Shown here: piece after piece, positions 23,516 through 34,689 of the stretch
Layout of the letters: every line of letters starts with the position of its first letter
Numbering within the stretch: the stretch's first letter is position 1
Assembly (NCBI GenBank): GCA_038277395.1
Contig: CM076193.1
Coordinates: 150,897,813-150,961,812, forward strand
Direction: 5' to 3'
Length of the DNA stretch: 64,000 nucleotides
Origin: Dryocosmus kuriphilus
Lineage: Eukaryota > Arthropoda > Insecta > Hymenoptera > Cynipidae
Program-made: the position numbers and the translations under genes
The notes under the pieces: model-generated
Told to the model about the DNA's origin: nothing
Databases searched by the model: none
What the model saw: the letters and a program-made list of their open reading frames with translations, nothing else

Positions 23516-23869
23516 TGAAAAATCTGGAAAAAAAACCAAAAAAATTAGAAAACATAAAAAATAAAAAAATAAAAATATGCTCTTCAAAATTCTGCAACCT
23601 TCCCGTGGTGAAAAGCGTGAGTAGGTGCCAAACCGAAACCAATGGAGATACGATGTAAATCCTTGTATCATTGACTGTCTCGGAAACTATCATTCACAGA
23701 AAAAATTGTTTGTAACAAAAAATGTGTATTTCGATGAGATCTACAACTTTTGTTTGAAACATTGCTTTTAAATTTGCATATTTTGTTACGCATTTACTGA
23801 CTAGTTGCGGAAATGTGTTCAGTCAAGCTCGTCCCCATTTCCAGGTTCCCATTTTTAAACCCTTTTTAG

Positions 23870-24101
23870 CCCCCCCCCCCCCCCCCCCCCGTAAACCTGA
23901 AAAAGAGGAAAAGCGTAATTGAACGCATTTTAGTAACTATCCAGTAAATTCGTGCCCCCCCCCCCCCCCCCCCAGTTAACTTTGGACAGGGAGACAAGCG
24001 TGACCGAACGCACATCTGTAACTGTTTTCTTTTTTTACACTTTACGCTATCATTTACGCTTGTCACCCTGTCCAAAGTTAACGGGGGGGGGGGGGGGGGG
24101 G
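23870..24101. repeat. Cluster of poly-C and poly-G runs near the palindrome centre
   Basis: Runs of C at 23870-23890 (21) and 23955-23973 (19) are followed by a run of G at 24083-24101 (19). Between them lie inverted copies of gttaactttggacaggg, so the C and G runs are mirror partners. Confidence 0.9.
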
Positions 24102-24374
24102 AATTTACTGGATAGTTACGAAAATGCATTCAGTTACGCTCGTCCCCTTTTCCAGGTTTAAGGGGGGGGGGATATACTGATTAATTACGAAAATGCGTTC
24201 AGTTACGTTCTTCCCCTTTTTCCAGGCTTAAACAGGGGAGCCTGGAAAGGGGGACGAGCGTGACTGAACACATTTCCTTAACCAGTCAGTAAATGCGTAG
24301 CCCCCCTCCACTTAAACCTGGAAAAGGGGACGAGCGTGACTGAACACATTTCCGTAACCAGCCAGTAAATGCGT

Positions 24375-24375
<1 letters not shown>

Positions 24376-24417
<42 letters not shown>
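24376..24417. repeat. Poly-C run, 42 nt
   Basis: Between gccagtaaatgcgta and aacctggaaaggggga lies an unbroken C run. The flanks are the same minisatellite unit as at the other homopolymer sites. Confidence 0.9.
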
Positions 24418-24419
<2 letters not shown>

Positions 24420-25287
24420 CCTGGAAAGGGGGACAAGCGTAAATGACTCATTTCCGTAACCAGTCAGTAAATGCGTAGCAAAAAATAAGCAAAATTAAGA
24501 GCAATGTTTCAAACAAAAGTTGTAGATCTCATCGAAATGCACATTTTTTGTTACAAACAATTTTTTCTCTGAATGATAGTTTCCGAGAAAGTCAATGATA
24601 CAAGGATTTACATCGTATCTCCATTGGTTTCGGTTTGGTACCTACTCACGCTTTTCACCACGGGAAGTTTGGAGAATTTTGAAGAGCATATTTTTTTTTT
24701 TTTTTTATTTTCTATGTTTTCTAATTTTTTTTTTTTTTCAGGTTTTATGATTTTTATGATTTTATCCTGAATTTCCCTTTTTTGGAGAATCGTACATAGC
24801 TTAAAAATATTAATAAGTTTGATCCATTTTGATTAGGACTCGGAAGAAGAAATCCGTAAATCACAATTCTTCCTTAAGAATTGATATGTTAAAGAAAAAT
24901 GAACTTAAATTCCGAGAGATAATGAAAGAATACTGAATCACTTTTAAATTAACATTAAGAAGAAAGGAAAGAAAATCGCGAAAAAAACACAGAAATAATA
25001 AATTCACGCAAGAAATACACGCCGTGAAGTACTATGAGCGCGGACGGTAAAGAAAGGCCTGTTGCTCTTTGTATTGAAATTTGTTACATTTCATGAGATA
25101 TATCACCAATTTTCTCGAAAACTATCACTCGCAGAAAAAAATGTTTGCAACAAAAAATGTGTATTTCTATGAGGTCTACAACTTTTGTTTGAGATATTTT
25201 TTTTAATTTTGCATATTTTTCTACGAATTTACTGACTGGTTACGGAATTATGTTCAGCCACGCCCGTCCCCCTTTCCAGGTTTAAGT

Positions 25288-25687
25288 GGGGGGGGGGGGG
25301 GATTTACTGACTGGTTTCGAAAATATGTTTAGTCATGCTCGCTCCCTTTCCAGGTTTGGGGTGGGGGGAAGCTACGCATTTACTGGCTGGTTACGGAAAT
25401 ATTTTTACTCACGCTCGTCCCCCTTTCCAGGTTTTAGTGGGGGGGGGGGGGGGGGGGGGGGGTGGTTACGGAAATGTGTTTAGTCACGCTCGTCCCCCTT
25501 CCCAGGTTTAAATTGAGGGGGGGGGGGCTACGCATTTACTGGCTGGTTACGGAAATGTGTTCAGTCACGCTCGTCCCCCTTTCCAGGTCCCCCTTTTTAA
25601 ACCTAGAAAAGGGGACGAATGTAACTGAACACATTTTCTTAACTATCCAGTAAATTCGTAGCCCCCCCCCCCCCCCCCCCCCCCCCC
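25288..25687. repeat. Minisatellite with four homopolymer runs
   Basis: Units of about 70-110 bp (tttactgactggttacgga, ctcgtccccctttccaggtt) are separated by G runs at 25288-25301 (14), 25439-25462 (24) and 25517-25527 (11). A C run closes the block at 25662-25687 (26). Confidence 0.88.
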
Positions 25688-25989
25688 GTTAACTTTGGCC
25701 AGGGGTACAAGCGTGACCGAACGCATATCTGTTACTGTTTTCCTTTTTTATGGTTTTTCCAACACAACCCTCTTTTTCTCGAAAAATAATGGTTTTAGGC
25801 AAAAAGTGTATAATACAAAAAATATGTATTTTTATACTAGCTAGAACTGTTGTTTGAAATATTTCTCAAAATTCTTCGTATTTACTGAGATAAGGAAAAA
25901 AATCGTAATTTTTATGGGGTTTCTTTATGGTTTTTACCATGAAGACGTCCTTGTCGCTATAATTTTTATAATCAGCGCATCAAAATACG

Positions 25990-27540
25990 TGACTCCATAC
26001 AAGTGATTTTTAGTTGAACTTTGGAATCAAGGAATTTTTTCATTAATTCGAGAGTTCAATTGCTAAGTAGCATTTTTGAAGTACAAATTGAAATTCTTGA
26101 AAATCGAATCAGCAAAAGTATAAATTGAAGACAATGGAAATTACATCACTAATTGAAATCATTCGATACTAGACAGTTTCAAAAAATTTTTGTGCTTTTT
26201 TTTTGCTTACAGGAACTTTTTTATCAGCTAGATCGTTTAAATAGATATATAGGTAACGTTTTTGGATGTATTTATTATTTTTAGTGCAGTAAACCAAATG
26301 AAAGATAAAAAATAAAAATTCGTCAGACTAGCCTGAAAGTTCAACACAAAGAAACACTTTCATATACACAGATAACTGATAGCTGATCTAACCCACTTAG
26401 AGGTCAGGCCACTTTACGTTAAAGATATCAGTCCGTTTTTTGTCTCATTTATCTATTTCTGGAGAAACGTTGCATTTTTCAAATAAAAGGTACTACTCGA
26501 TTTATTTTAGTTCAAAATGTCAAACTAGTCAGTTGATAAATCATTTCGTTATCGCGTTCCTACTCCTAAAACCTTTCGTCAATTAAAGATCTATTATATC
26601 CTCTAAAAATAAATGACATTACTAGATCCTGAATTAAAAATTAATCATTAAATATTTGTAAATCTGAACTTAAATTTAACATTTGAAATAGGGGCACTGC
26701 AAAACGGGAAAATGCTTAATTCGAATACTTTTTGCGTGATACTGCAAGTTTATATTTTTAGGTTATAGAATGCGAACTTGCGATCTACGTAAAAAGTATT
26801 CAAATTTGCCATTTTTTCACTTTGTTATTAAAAATTTTTTTAGGTAAATAAGTTCTTAATTTTCGGTTACAAAATGAGATTTTATTTGTTATTTTTATTT
26901 CGAACAATTAAAAAATATATTAAATAATTAACTATTTTATGAAAACTCACTGTATTATTATTATATTATGAAATTTAATTGACAGTTCAACTTATCATGC
27001 ACATAATTTCTTACTAGTAATAATATGAATAATATACATCTAAAAATTCAGCAACATTGCTTAACTAAGTATATTTTGTACAAAATGCAAAAATACAATA
27101 AATTTAGCAATAGCAATAATGTAAAGTATGTTACACCAATTTTATGAAACATTTTTTATTAAAACAATACAATAGCTTGATATGAAAAAAAAAAATGTTC
27201 GCATTTTTTCCATAGAAAAATGACAAAAATATTACCTTAAAACAGTGAAATTTGTTCAAATTAGTTTGAAAACATTCTCCTTCTCTTGTAATATGTGAAA
27301 TTTAAAAAAAAAACACAAAAAAGAAAAAAAAATTTTTGACAGAAAAAAAATGCCATTTGGAAAAAAAGCGACCGAAATTGCATTTTTTACGTAGTTTTGT
27401 AGTTCAGGTAATGTAAGTTTTAGTTTTTGAATTTTTTTTAGAGGCCCAAATTTCAATTCAGATAAATTTTATTTCAGAGAAAATAAGGTTACTAAAAGTC
27501 ACCCATCATAATTCGTATTTACCCGAAATTCCATTTTACG
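25990..27540. other. AT-rich sequence without recognised gene
   Basis: I see nothing supportable as coding. It has long A/T runs, and a minus-strand open frame at 27256-27456 is low complexity. Near 27490-27530 the words acccgaaattccattttacg resemble the tacccgaattaccattt-type text at 27820-27920 and 35700-35760, a minor dispersed repeat. Confidence 0.4.
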
Positions 27541-27544
27541 TAAT

Positions 27545-27625
27545 TTTTGTTTGTTTAAAGGGGAACCTGGAAAGGGGGACGAGCGTGACTGAACACATTT
27601 TCGTAACCAGCCAGTAAATGCGTAG

Positions 27626-27692
<67 letters not shown>

Positions 27693-27760
27693 CCTGGAAA
27701 GGGGTACGAGCGTGACTGACATATTTCCGTAACGAGTCAGTAAATGCGTAGCAAAATATG
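27545..27760. repeat. Isolated minisatellite unit with a 65-nt poly-C run
   Basis: Two copies of the unit aacctggaaagggggacgag (27556 and 27692) flank an unbroken run of 65 C at 27626-27690. This is the same unit as in the palindrome 1.6 kb to the left, here without its arms. Confidence 0.9.
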
Positions 27761-27779
27761 CAAAATTAAGGGCAATGTT

Positions 27780-28580
27780 TCAAACAAAAGTTGTTATTTT
27801 TTTCATAAATTATACGTGTCATAATCCTCATTTAACCCAATTTCTATTTATCCGAATTACCATTTGTCATCAATTTTACTTTACCCAATTTTCATTTAAA
27901 CGAATTTTTATTTTACCGAATTGTACGGTTTTTGTTTTAATCGAAAAAACGTTGTTATATATAAAAAAACTGTGGTTTCCCGACAAAATATTCAAGATAC
28001 AAAAAAATGATAAGAAACAAAGTTGTTTAGCTCAAAAAGATCTACAAATTTTGTTGTAACCGTTTTTTGTTCAAATGCACGGTTTTGGTTTTAATCGAGA
28101 AAACGCTATTAAAAAATGAAAAATTTAAATTTCCCGCCAAATGTGCACGATACGAAAAAAATGATAATAAACAAATTTTTTCACCTTCAAAAGATCTACA
28201 AAATTGCTCTCTATAATTTTTTTGTAAATTCGTATAGTTTTTGAGTTATTCGTGAAATATGTTATTAACTATAAAGATATCCACTTTGCAGGCAAATTAT
28301 GCAAGAAATGAAAAAATATGAACGAGCAGAATTTTCCATCTTGGAAAAACCTACAAATTTTATTTATAATATTCATTGTTTTACTTTTAGGAATAGAAAA
28401 CCTGCATTGTGAAAATTTGGAAAATCACAAAAAAACTTTAGTAATCTACAATGGATAAAAAAAAAAATTAATTGTCGAGCGCGAAGCGTGAGTGTCGTGA
28501 TGAGAATGTATTCCTTACGGGCGATAGATCCTTGAGTAAAATAATTTCTTTTGTAATTTTTAGTAAAATGCAAATTTAAT
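27780..28580 (-). repeat. Repeat B, partial inverted copy
   Basis: Internal tandem units of repeat B (aaaaaccgt, ttcccgccaaa, agatctacaaattttg) appear in reverse complement from about 27920. They end with gtcgagcgcgaagcgtgagtg near 28477. The microsatellite end is missing and is replaced by tacccaattttcatttaaacg-like text. Confidence 0.65.
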
Positions 28581-28589
28581 AATACCATT

Positions 28590-28915
28590 AAAATTAGTAA
28601 ATTTTTATTTTGCAACAATACATTATTTTTAAAAATTGATAAAAATTGGTAGTTTTGTAGAAAAAGGATACTTCATGATTTAAAAGGGGAAAAATAACAA
28701 AAAAAGTGAGTTTTATGTTTTTCTTGGATAATTTTCAAAATTGTATGGAAAAAATTGGTAAAAATTGTAAATTTTACAGGGAAAGTAGACTTCATAATTT
28801 AAATGAAAAAAAAACTCGAAGAAAATGAATAGATTTTTATTTTACTAGAATAATTTACAAAATTGTATAAGAAAAATTGAACAGAATTTGATAAAAATTG
28901 CCAATGTACCTACGT
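28590..28915 (+). repeat. Fragment of the inverted-repeat arm family
   Basis: The stretch matches 1370-1700 of the left arm: gtagttttgtagaaaaagga, then aaaaataacaaaaa, then acttcataatttaaatgaaa. It is inserted between two inverted repeat B copies. Confidence 0.65.
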
Positions 28916-28919
28916 AACG

Positions 28920-30100
28920 AATACCGAGCACGATGTGCAAGGACAAAGAACATCCGAGCGCGAAGCGCGCGATGAGATTTTTTACATTCTTACAGAGAAG
29001 GTATTAGATTTATGTAAAATTTGACTTTCGCAGATTTCATGAAATCTCCACGTTTTTTTTCCTACGATAACTTTCCAAGGACTAATCGGATTGGAGTGCG
29101 CTTTGGTACACATCTTTAAGGGGTAGAAAGAAAGGACGAGTTCGTTAATCAGCGGTTTTTGACCCACGGTTATGGTTTTATCCATCAAAAACGGTTTTCA
29201 CAAAGTCAAAAAATCCATTTTCCGGCTAAACTATGAGAGATACAAAAAAAAATGTAAGAAAGTAAAATTGTTCATCTCAAAAAAATCTACAAATTTTGTC
29301 TAAACCGTTTTTTGATAAAGTGAAAGGTTTTTGTTTTAATCAAGAAAACGCTATTAAAATTAGAAAACTCTGGTTTCTCGCCAAAATATTCAAAATATAA
29401 AAAAATGGCAAGGAACAAAGTTGTTCAATTTAAAATGATCTACAAATTTTCTTTTAACTATTTTTTGTTAAAATGTATGGTCTCTGTTTCAATCGATAAA
29501 ACGTTATTAAGAATAAAAAATTTCAAATTTCCCGCCAAACTATGCATGATACGGAAAAATAATAATAAACAAAGTTGGTCGCCTCAAAAGGATCTACAAA
29601 TTTGCTCTCTATCATTTTTTTGAGCAGACGCGTAGTTTTGCAGTTATTCGTGAAATATGTTATGAAATAAAAAGAAAACCACTTTTCAGTAAAACTATGC
29701 AGGATATGAGAAAATATTAACAAGCAGAATTGTTAACCTTGGAAAGAGCAACAAAATTTATTTATAAGACTCATCGTTTTACTTTTAAGAATTGAAATCC
29801 TCTATTGTGAAAATTTGGAAAATCACTAAAAAACTTTACCAATCTACAATGTGTTTTAAAAAAATGTAATTATCGAGCGCGAAGCGCGAGTGTCATGATG
29901 AGAATGTATTTCTTAAAGGCGATAGAGCCTTAAGTAAAATAATTTCTTTTGTAATTCTTAATTTAAAGGTTTATACGATCCATAAGCACCGAGCGCGTAG
30001 CGCGAGGTGGAATAATCTATCGAGCGCGAAGCGCGAGTGCCAACAAACGCGCGCCATAGGCGCGCTCATACATCGCGCGAGGCGCGCGAATTTTTTTGAG
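28920..30100 (-). repeat. Repeat B, copy 3 (inverted)
   Basis: This is the reverse complement of copies 1 and 2: aaggtattagatttatgtaa (28998), the tandem units, then ttaaggctctatcgcc in reverse, and the GC-rich palindromic head at 29990-30095. The CGACAA microsatellite is deleted here (near 29055 cgttttttttcctacgataa joins both sides). With copy 2 it forms a very similar inverted pair about 7.2 kb apart. Confidence 0.78.
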
Positions 30101-30865
30101 GGGATTTAGAGTGGAGAAATTTTCTTTCCTTTTTTGGAAAAGTCGACTGAAGCGGATCTTGAATTTTTTATTCTTCTCTTCGCGCACAACATCCGGCAGA
30201 AATCGCGCAGCGTATCTCCATGAGGGTATATATGCATGATGTATATTTGCTTCTTAGAGTAGGCTACGGTTCTGCGGTGTCCTCGTACTACAGCCGGAAG
30301 GAAGTTGATAAAATCAAAGACGCGAGCTCATCTTCTTGTATCTGTCTGCCAACGCTCTTTGCTTTTTATGCTTTGAGGATACTGATTAGACTGATCAGAT
30401 ATCGACACCGTATCCATGTTTCATCATAAAATGTGCGCATCGTAAACGTAGTATATCTACATTCTACAAGCTATACACGTATTTTTGGTTCCATCGCAAA
30501 ATTTGAAATTCCAATGATTTTTCTTTTATTTAAAATTTTAATTCACAAAACCTTGTGAGACTTAATCCATTTCAAATGAGGCTAGCGGTCCATGCTAATG
30601 TCGCAGAATCGATGCACAGTAGTGTAATGGATTACGATTTTTCTGTTCATAATCCACTAGAGGCTTACAAGTCTTAAACGATTTTGATGATTGTTTATTA
30701 GAATTGTTCAGCCTCAGATGCTTCAGAACGACTTTAGGCTGGATTTTTTCATTTCTTTCTGTGGACTTTATTATTTGAACAAATAGTGCGTAAAAAAAGC
30801 CATTTTGACAATATTATTTTTTATCGTTGAGGAACGGACATAAATAAATTCACTATGCGTCAGAA
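30100..30865. other. Segment of mixed composition, no supported gene
   Basis: From 30160 to 30430 the sequence is less AT-rich. It holds a TATA-like word tatatatgc at 30228 and a 69-codon open frame from 30220 (hydrophobic C-terminal half). There is no recognisable domain or splice border; it could be an exon or a non-coding transcript. From 30440 to 30865 I see nothing. Confidence 0.3.
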
Positions 30866-30870
30866 AGAAT

Positions 30871-32852
30871 GAAGGTACAGGTAACAGTCTGTTACCTATT
30901 CACCTTCTGTCACCTATTCACCTTCTGTCACCTATTTTGAGTTTTGTCACCTATTTCAGCTATTTTGGAAATTTGTCACCTTTTTCACCTATTTACAATT
31001 AACAAGTAAAATTTTTATTAAAAATTTTAATTCAGAATCAGTTGTCGTCAAAATTTGCTGTTTTTCAAAGAAAACTTGAAATGAAAAGTCAGAACATCAT
31101 CATGTTTCGTTACTTCGGTTTAAAGTACAGACATTTTAAAACAAACATTTGCAATATAAAAAAATGTGTAATTTACCAAATAAAAAAAAATGTGTTTTTT
31201 GCACATCTTCAAGTAATTCTAATTTCAAGAAGTTTTTTCAGTTTATAATTTTATATTATGTTTCGAATTTCACAAATAGTGAATTAAATTTGAAATGCTT
31301 TAAAATTTTAGGATTTTCAGTCGAAATAATGTATTTTTAACAAAATAATTAAATTTTCCACTAAAAATATAACAGTTAAATTTTCAAACTAAAAAGACAA
31401 ATATTTGCAAACAAAATAATAAACTTTAATTCAAAAATATTTATATTTTGAAAAAAAAATTAATTTTCAACGAAATAGTTTAATTTTTAACTGCCAAAGA
31501 CCAATTTTTAAGAAAGTAGTTGGATTATTCACACAAAAAAGAGATTTTCGATGATTCTTCGACCAAAGCTGAATTTTTTATTAAATTTGTCGAATTAAAA
31601 AAAAATTGTTAAACATTCACTAAAAAAGTTGAATCCTCAACCAAAAATAGAACAATGGAATTTTCAATCGAAAAAGATGATTTTTCAGTCAAAAATCTAA
31701 TAATTAATTTTTTAACCAAAAATAAAAGAAATTCAAACAAAAATGGATCCATTAAATTTTGAATAAAAAAGATTCATTTTGAACCAAAAATAGCTGAATT
31801 TTCGAACAAAAAAAATGAACTTTCAATGAATGAAACAATGAACGCTATGAACCAAAATATTTGAATTTTTCATAAAAAAGTTACTTTTTCAAACAACAAA
31901 ATAAATTTTTTATCAAAAATATGCATAGTTTCAAGAACAAAAAACTATTTTTCAGTGGAAAGGTTTAATTTTTAACTGAAAAAGAACAATTTTTAAAAAA
32001 AGTTGAATTTATACATCTGGAAGATGAATTTTCAACAAAGGAAATTTATTTTTACCCAAACAGTTGAATTTTCAACCAAAAACATGATTTTTCTCCCAAG
32101 TAAATGAATTTTCCATAAAAATAAATATATTTTCAACTTTCAAAGGAATAGTATAATTTTTAACTGAAAAAGAGCAATTTTTAACAAAATAGATAAACTT
32201 TCAGCCTTAAAAAATGAATTCTGAAACAAAAACGTTATAGTGTTTACTTTAGAATAAGAAGAAATATTATTTTTCATACAAAATTAACCCCAAAAAGATG
32301 AATTTTCAACAGCAACAAAATTAGTTTTCAACTAAAAATGAATGTTTAACAAAACTATTTAATTTCCAACAAAATCGTTACATTTTTAACTATAAAGTAT
32401 AATTCTCAGCCAAAAAGGATGAATTCTTAACCATAAATGTAATAGTTGACTTTTGAACCAAAAAAATATTACTTTTCAGCTAAAAATAGTTGAATTATCA
32501 ACTCAAAAAAAGGAGGAATTTTCAACTAACAAAAGTAAATTTCCATTCAAAATAAGTTTTATTTTTAACCATAAAAGATGAGTTCTCAAAGAAAAGTGTT
32601 ATGACTTTTGAAGAAAAGAAAATATTGTTTAAAAATTTATAGTTGAATTATTAACGCAAAAAAGGAGGTTTGAATAAAACGGTTGAAATTGTCACCCAAG
32701 AAATATGCATTTTCAATAACGAAAAAATAATTTACATTGATTTACATGTTCATTTAATTTATAAAACATTTGTTATGTCAGCTATTTATCACCTTTTTTT
32801 GCAAAAAAGTTCACCTTTTCACCTTTTTTAACGACAATAGGTACTGTGATGA
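30871..32852. mobile_element. Non-autonomous DNA element with short inverted termini
   Basis: The left end reads ggtaacagtctgttacctat followed by repeated ttctgtcacctattcacc. The right end in reverse complement reads tcacagtacctattgtcg followed by aaaaaaggtgaaaaggtg, so the termini are related inverted repeats. The interior (31300-32700) is a degenerate minisatellite of about 25-35 bp built on gaattttcaaccaaaaa. No transposase is present. A second right end occurs at 35805-35935. Confidence 0.6.
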
Positions 32853-32854
32853 CT

Positions 32855-33325
32855 GAGCTAAGGAACAGGAATATTTAGTTGAAGATTCAACCTAATTGTT
32901 ATAAACAAATAGTTTTTGCACTGCTCAACAGTTGAACATTTTTCAAAACTAAACACGGTGCAGTTGTCTGCAATATGCATATTCAAGAGGAAAAATGACG
33001 ATATAATAAGAATTACCATTGTTATAAATAATATATTAAACAAATAATCAATTTTTGAATTTATGTCGCAGTCATATATTGTTTTTTTTGGCAGAAACAA
33101 TTTAAAACTGGCTTTAAAGTAGTGATTTTTATTGTCTATAAATGCCGATAATAGACATTTGTTTATATAATTTGTTGATAAAATTAGCAATAAATATCGG
33201 ATAACAAATTTTCATGATTAAGTTTCAAGTTGTCGATAAAATCAAGAAATTATAACGTACAAATATATTTTCCAAGGAAACAATCCATAATGTTCGCTGT
33301 TCATTGAAATATTTTGTCGACTAGT
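32855..33325. other. AT-rich flank
   Basis: A minus-strand open frame (32858-33190) is AT-driven and has no motif; I do not call it. The last 80 bases may be the 5' untranslated part of the fragment at 33330. Confidence 0.35.
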
Positions 33326-33329
33326 GAGA

Positions 33330-33521
33330 ATGGCAGTTCTAACTTACAAATTATTTGAGTCTTCCGATATGTACCTTGCTGATTTAAGACAAGAGTGGGA
33401 GAAGCATGAAATAGAACTTGATCCTGAAATTATTGAGTCCATGGAAAAATTCAGTTTAAAACCTCAGTTTAATGAAATTCAGTTACAGTCTGCTCAACAA
33501 AAAAGGAATCGCAATTATTCG
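33330..33521 (+). pseudogene. 5' gene fragment interrupted by a Tc1 element, function unknown
   Basis: The ATG at 33330 has a favourable context (A at -3, G at +4). About 52 codons of soluble, charged, protein-like sequence follow, including YLADLRQEWEKHEIELDP and a second helix-like stretch. At the TA of 33484-33485 the frame enters the Tc1 element and stops seven codons after the poly-A of its terminus. Beyond the element the sequence is an arm-family repeat, so no continuation exists. I do not recognise the protein. It looks like the first exon of a host gene copied or left here. Confidence 0.42.
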
Positions 33522-34687
33522 TAAACCATAATAGGGCTACGGCGCACTTACTTAATACGTCGTCCAATCTCCATCACTGTCCAAAATAGCTTGGCACCTC
33601 CTAGGCATGCTTCCGACAAGAGATTCGGCATATTCAATAGGAAGCGACCTCCATATTTCTCTAATATGAAGAGAGAGCTGTTTCAGGGTGAACACCCGCT
33701 TTCCTGCAAGCTTTCTCTGCATGATTGACCAAACATTCTCAATGGGGTTGGCATCGGGAGACTGTGAAGGCCAATCCATTGTCTCGACGCCATTTTCCAG
33801 TTTCCACGAGGTGCAGAGGCGATTGCGATGCTTAGGGTCGTCATCTTCTTGCAAGACCCGATCTTCACTTTGAGCTCCAAAGAATTTCTTTACTGATCTC
33901 AAAAGACCACGCTGATAAATTTGGAGCATTTCTTGAGCACTCAAATTCTCTGTAAAAAGCTCCAAACAACCAAAACCACCCTTAGAAGAGCATCCCCAAA
34001 CATGAATTTTTATGTGCTATTTTACGGTTCTCTGGACCAAACGCTCATTAGTGGTAGACCAGGCATGTTTTACGGGAACCCATGCCCAGAATGACGCTTC
34101 ATCAGAAAACAACATTTGACCAGTCATGCTCAATATTTTCTGCAGCCCACGCCTTGCTTTTAATCATGTGGGTTTCCAAAATCAGGGGTTTTTGTGCCTT
34201 GTCTAAACAGTCTCGAGTAGTGTTAGTGCTGAGTTCTTGCCCATTTTTTTTAGCTAGACTATCCTTAGCTTGATGCAATGTTAGAGTGGGAATACGCGTA
34301 AACAACTGGACGATGACTTTGCCCTCCTTTGGTGTCGTTCCTCGAGAACTGCCTCTTCCAGGCACATCGACACTTTTTGTGTCTTTAAAACGTTGCACAC
34401 ACTTTTGCGCAAACTTTTTCGATTTAAAAAAAATATATTTTGCACATGCAGCTTGCTTCATTTTTGGACCCAGCGGATGTGAGCACAAGAAGACAGCTTC
34501 AAACGTTTTCGCGTACGCACGCAGCAGACATTTCGATTTACGTGTGCTCTCTACGACAGTTCGAGCGATAATGAAACGATTCTTCTCGCCGTAGCCCTTT
34601 TAGTGACCTTCAATTTCAAAAAAGGAGAAATTAAATATCTTTTATGGTTTACGAATAATCACGATTCCTTTTTTGTTGAACAGACTG
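33486..34687 (-). mobile_element. Tc1-like DNA transposon (1202 bp, full length)
   Basis: It is bounded by TA on both sides (33484-33485 and 34688-34689). Its inverted ends are about 45 bp: left cagtctgctcaacaaaaaag, right in reverse complement cagtctgttcaacaaaaaag, both running on to attattcgtaaaccata. The transposase gene reads on the minus strand. The high match of its ends shows a clean insertion. It separates the gene-like fragment at 33330 from an arm-family repeat. Confidence 0.94.
33552..34531 (-). pseudogene. Tc1-type transposase, few disabling changes
   Basis: The start codon is at 34531. A small shift just after it brings the frame into the main N-terminal part (34488-34102), with the helix-turn-helix region and the VPGRGSSRGT linker. 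Near 34101 a one-base loss precedes the SDEASFWAW motif with the first catalytic Asp, and one stop lies about 100 bases on. The C-terminal frame (33965-33552) holds QEDDDPKH (second Asp) and WPSQSPDANPIENVW (catalytic Glu), consistent with DD34E. It is more complete than the copy at 5361-6351 and about the normal length of roughly 330 residues. It would encode a nuclear cut-and-paste enzyme if intact. Confidence 0.92.
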
Positions 34688-34689
34688 TA

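Larger units (their letters stand above)
22440..25990. repeat. 3.5-kb palindrome related to the 322-bp satellite and ISXO2-like transposon
   Basis: The outer arms are single 322-type units, inverted at 22440-22800 and direct at 25735-25990. Next inward are repeats of aacctggaaagggggacgag with poly-G/C runs. Then comes the leader with gatagttttcg (23105-23240 against 25085-25210), then the transposase start (23429 and, inverted, 24827). Inside are matching blocks with cttcccgtggtgaaaagcgt (about 23600) against the reverse complement near 24650. The centre is near 24.2 kb. The whole reads as two head-to-head copies of one degraded transposon. Confidence 0.75.

Noticed and set aside
23866..24161. 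Frames encoding glycine- or proline-rich proteins
   Set aside because: They are translations of the poly-G and poly-C runs.
32858..33190. 110-codon minus-strand frame
   Set aside because: Composition follows AT richness (Ile, Asn, Leu, Phe); no motif.
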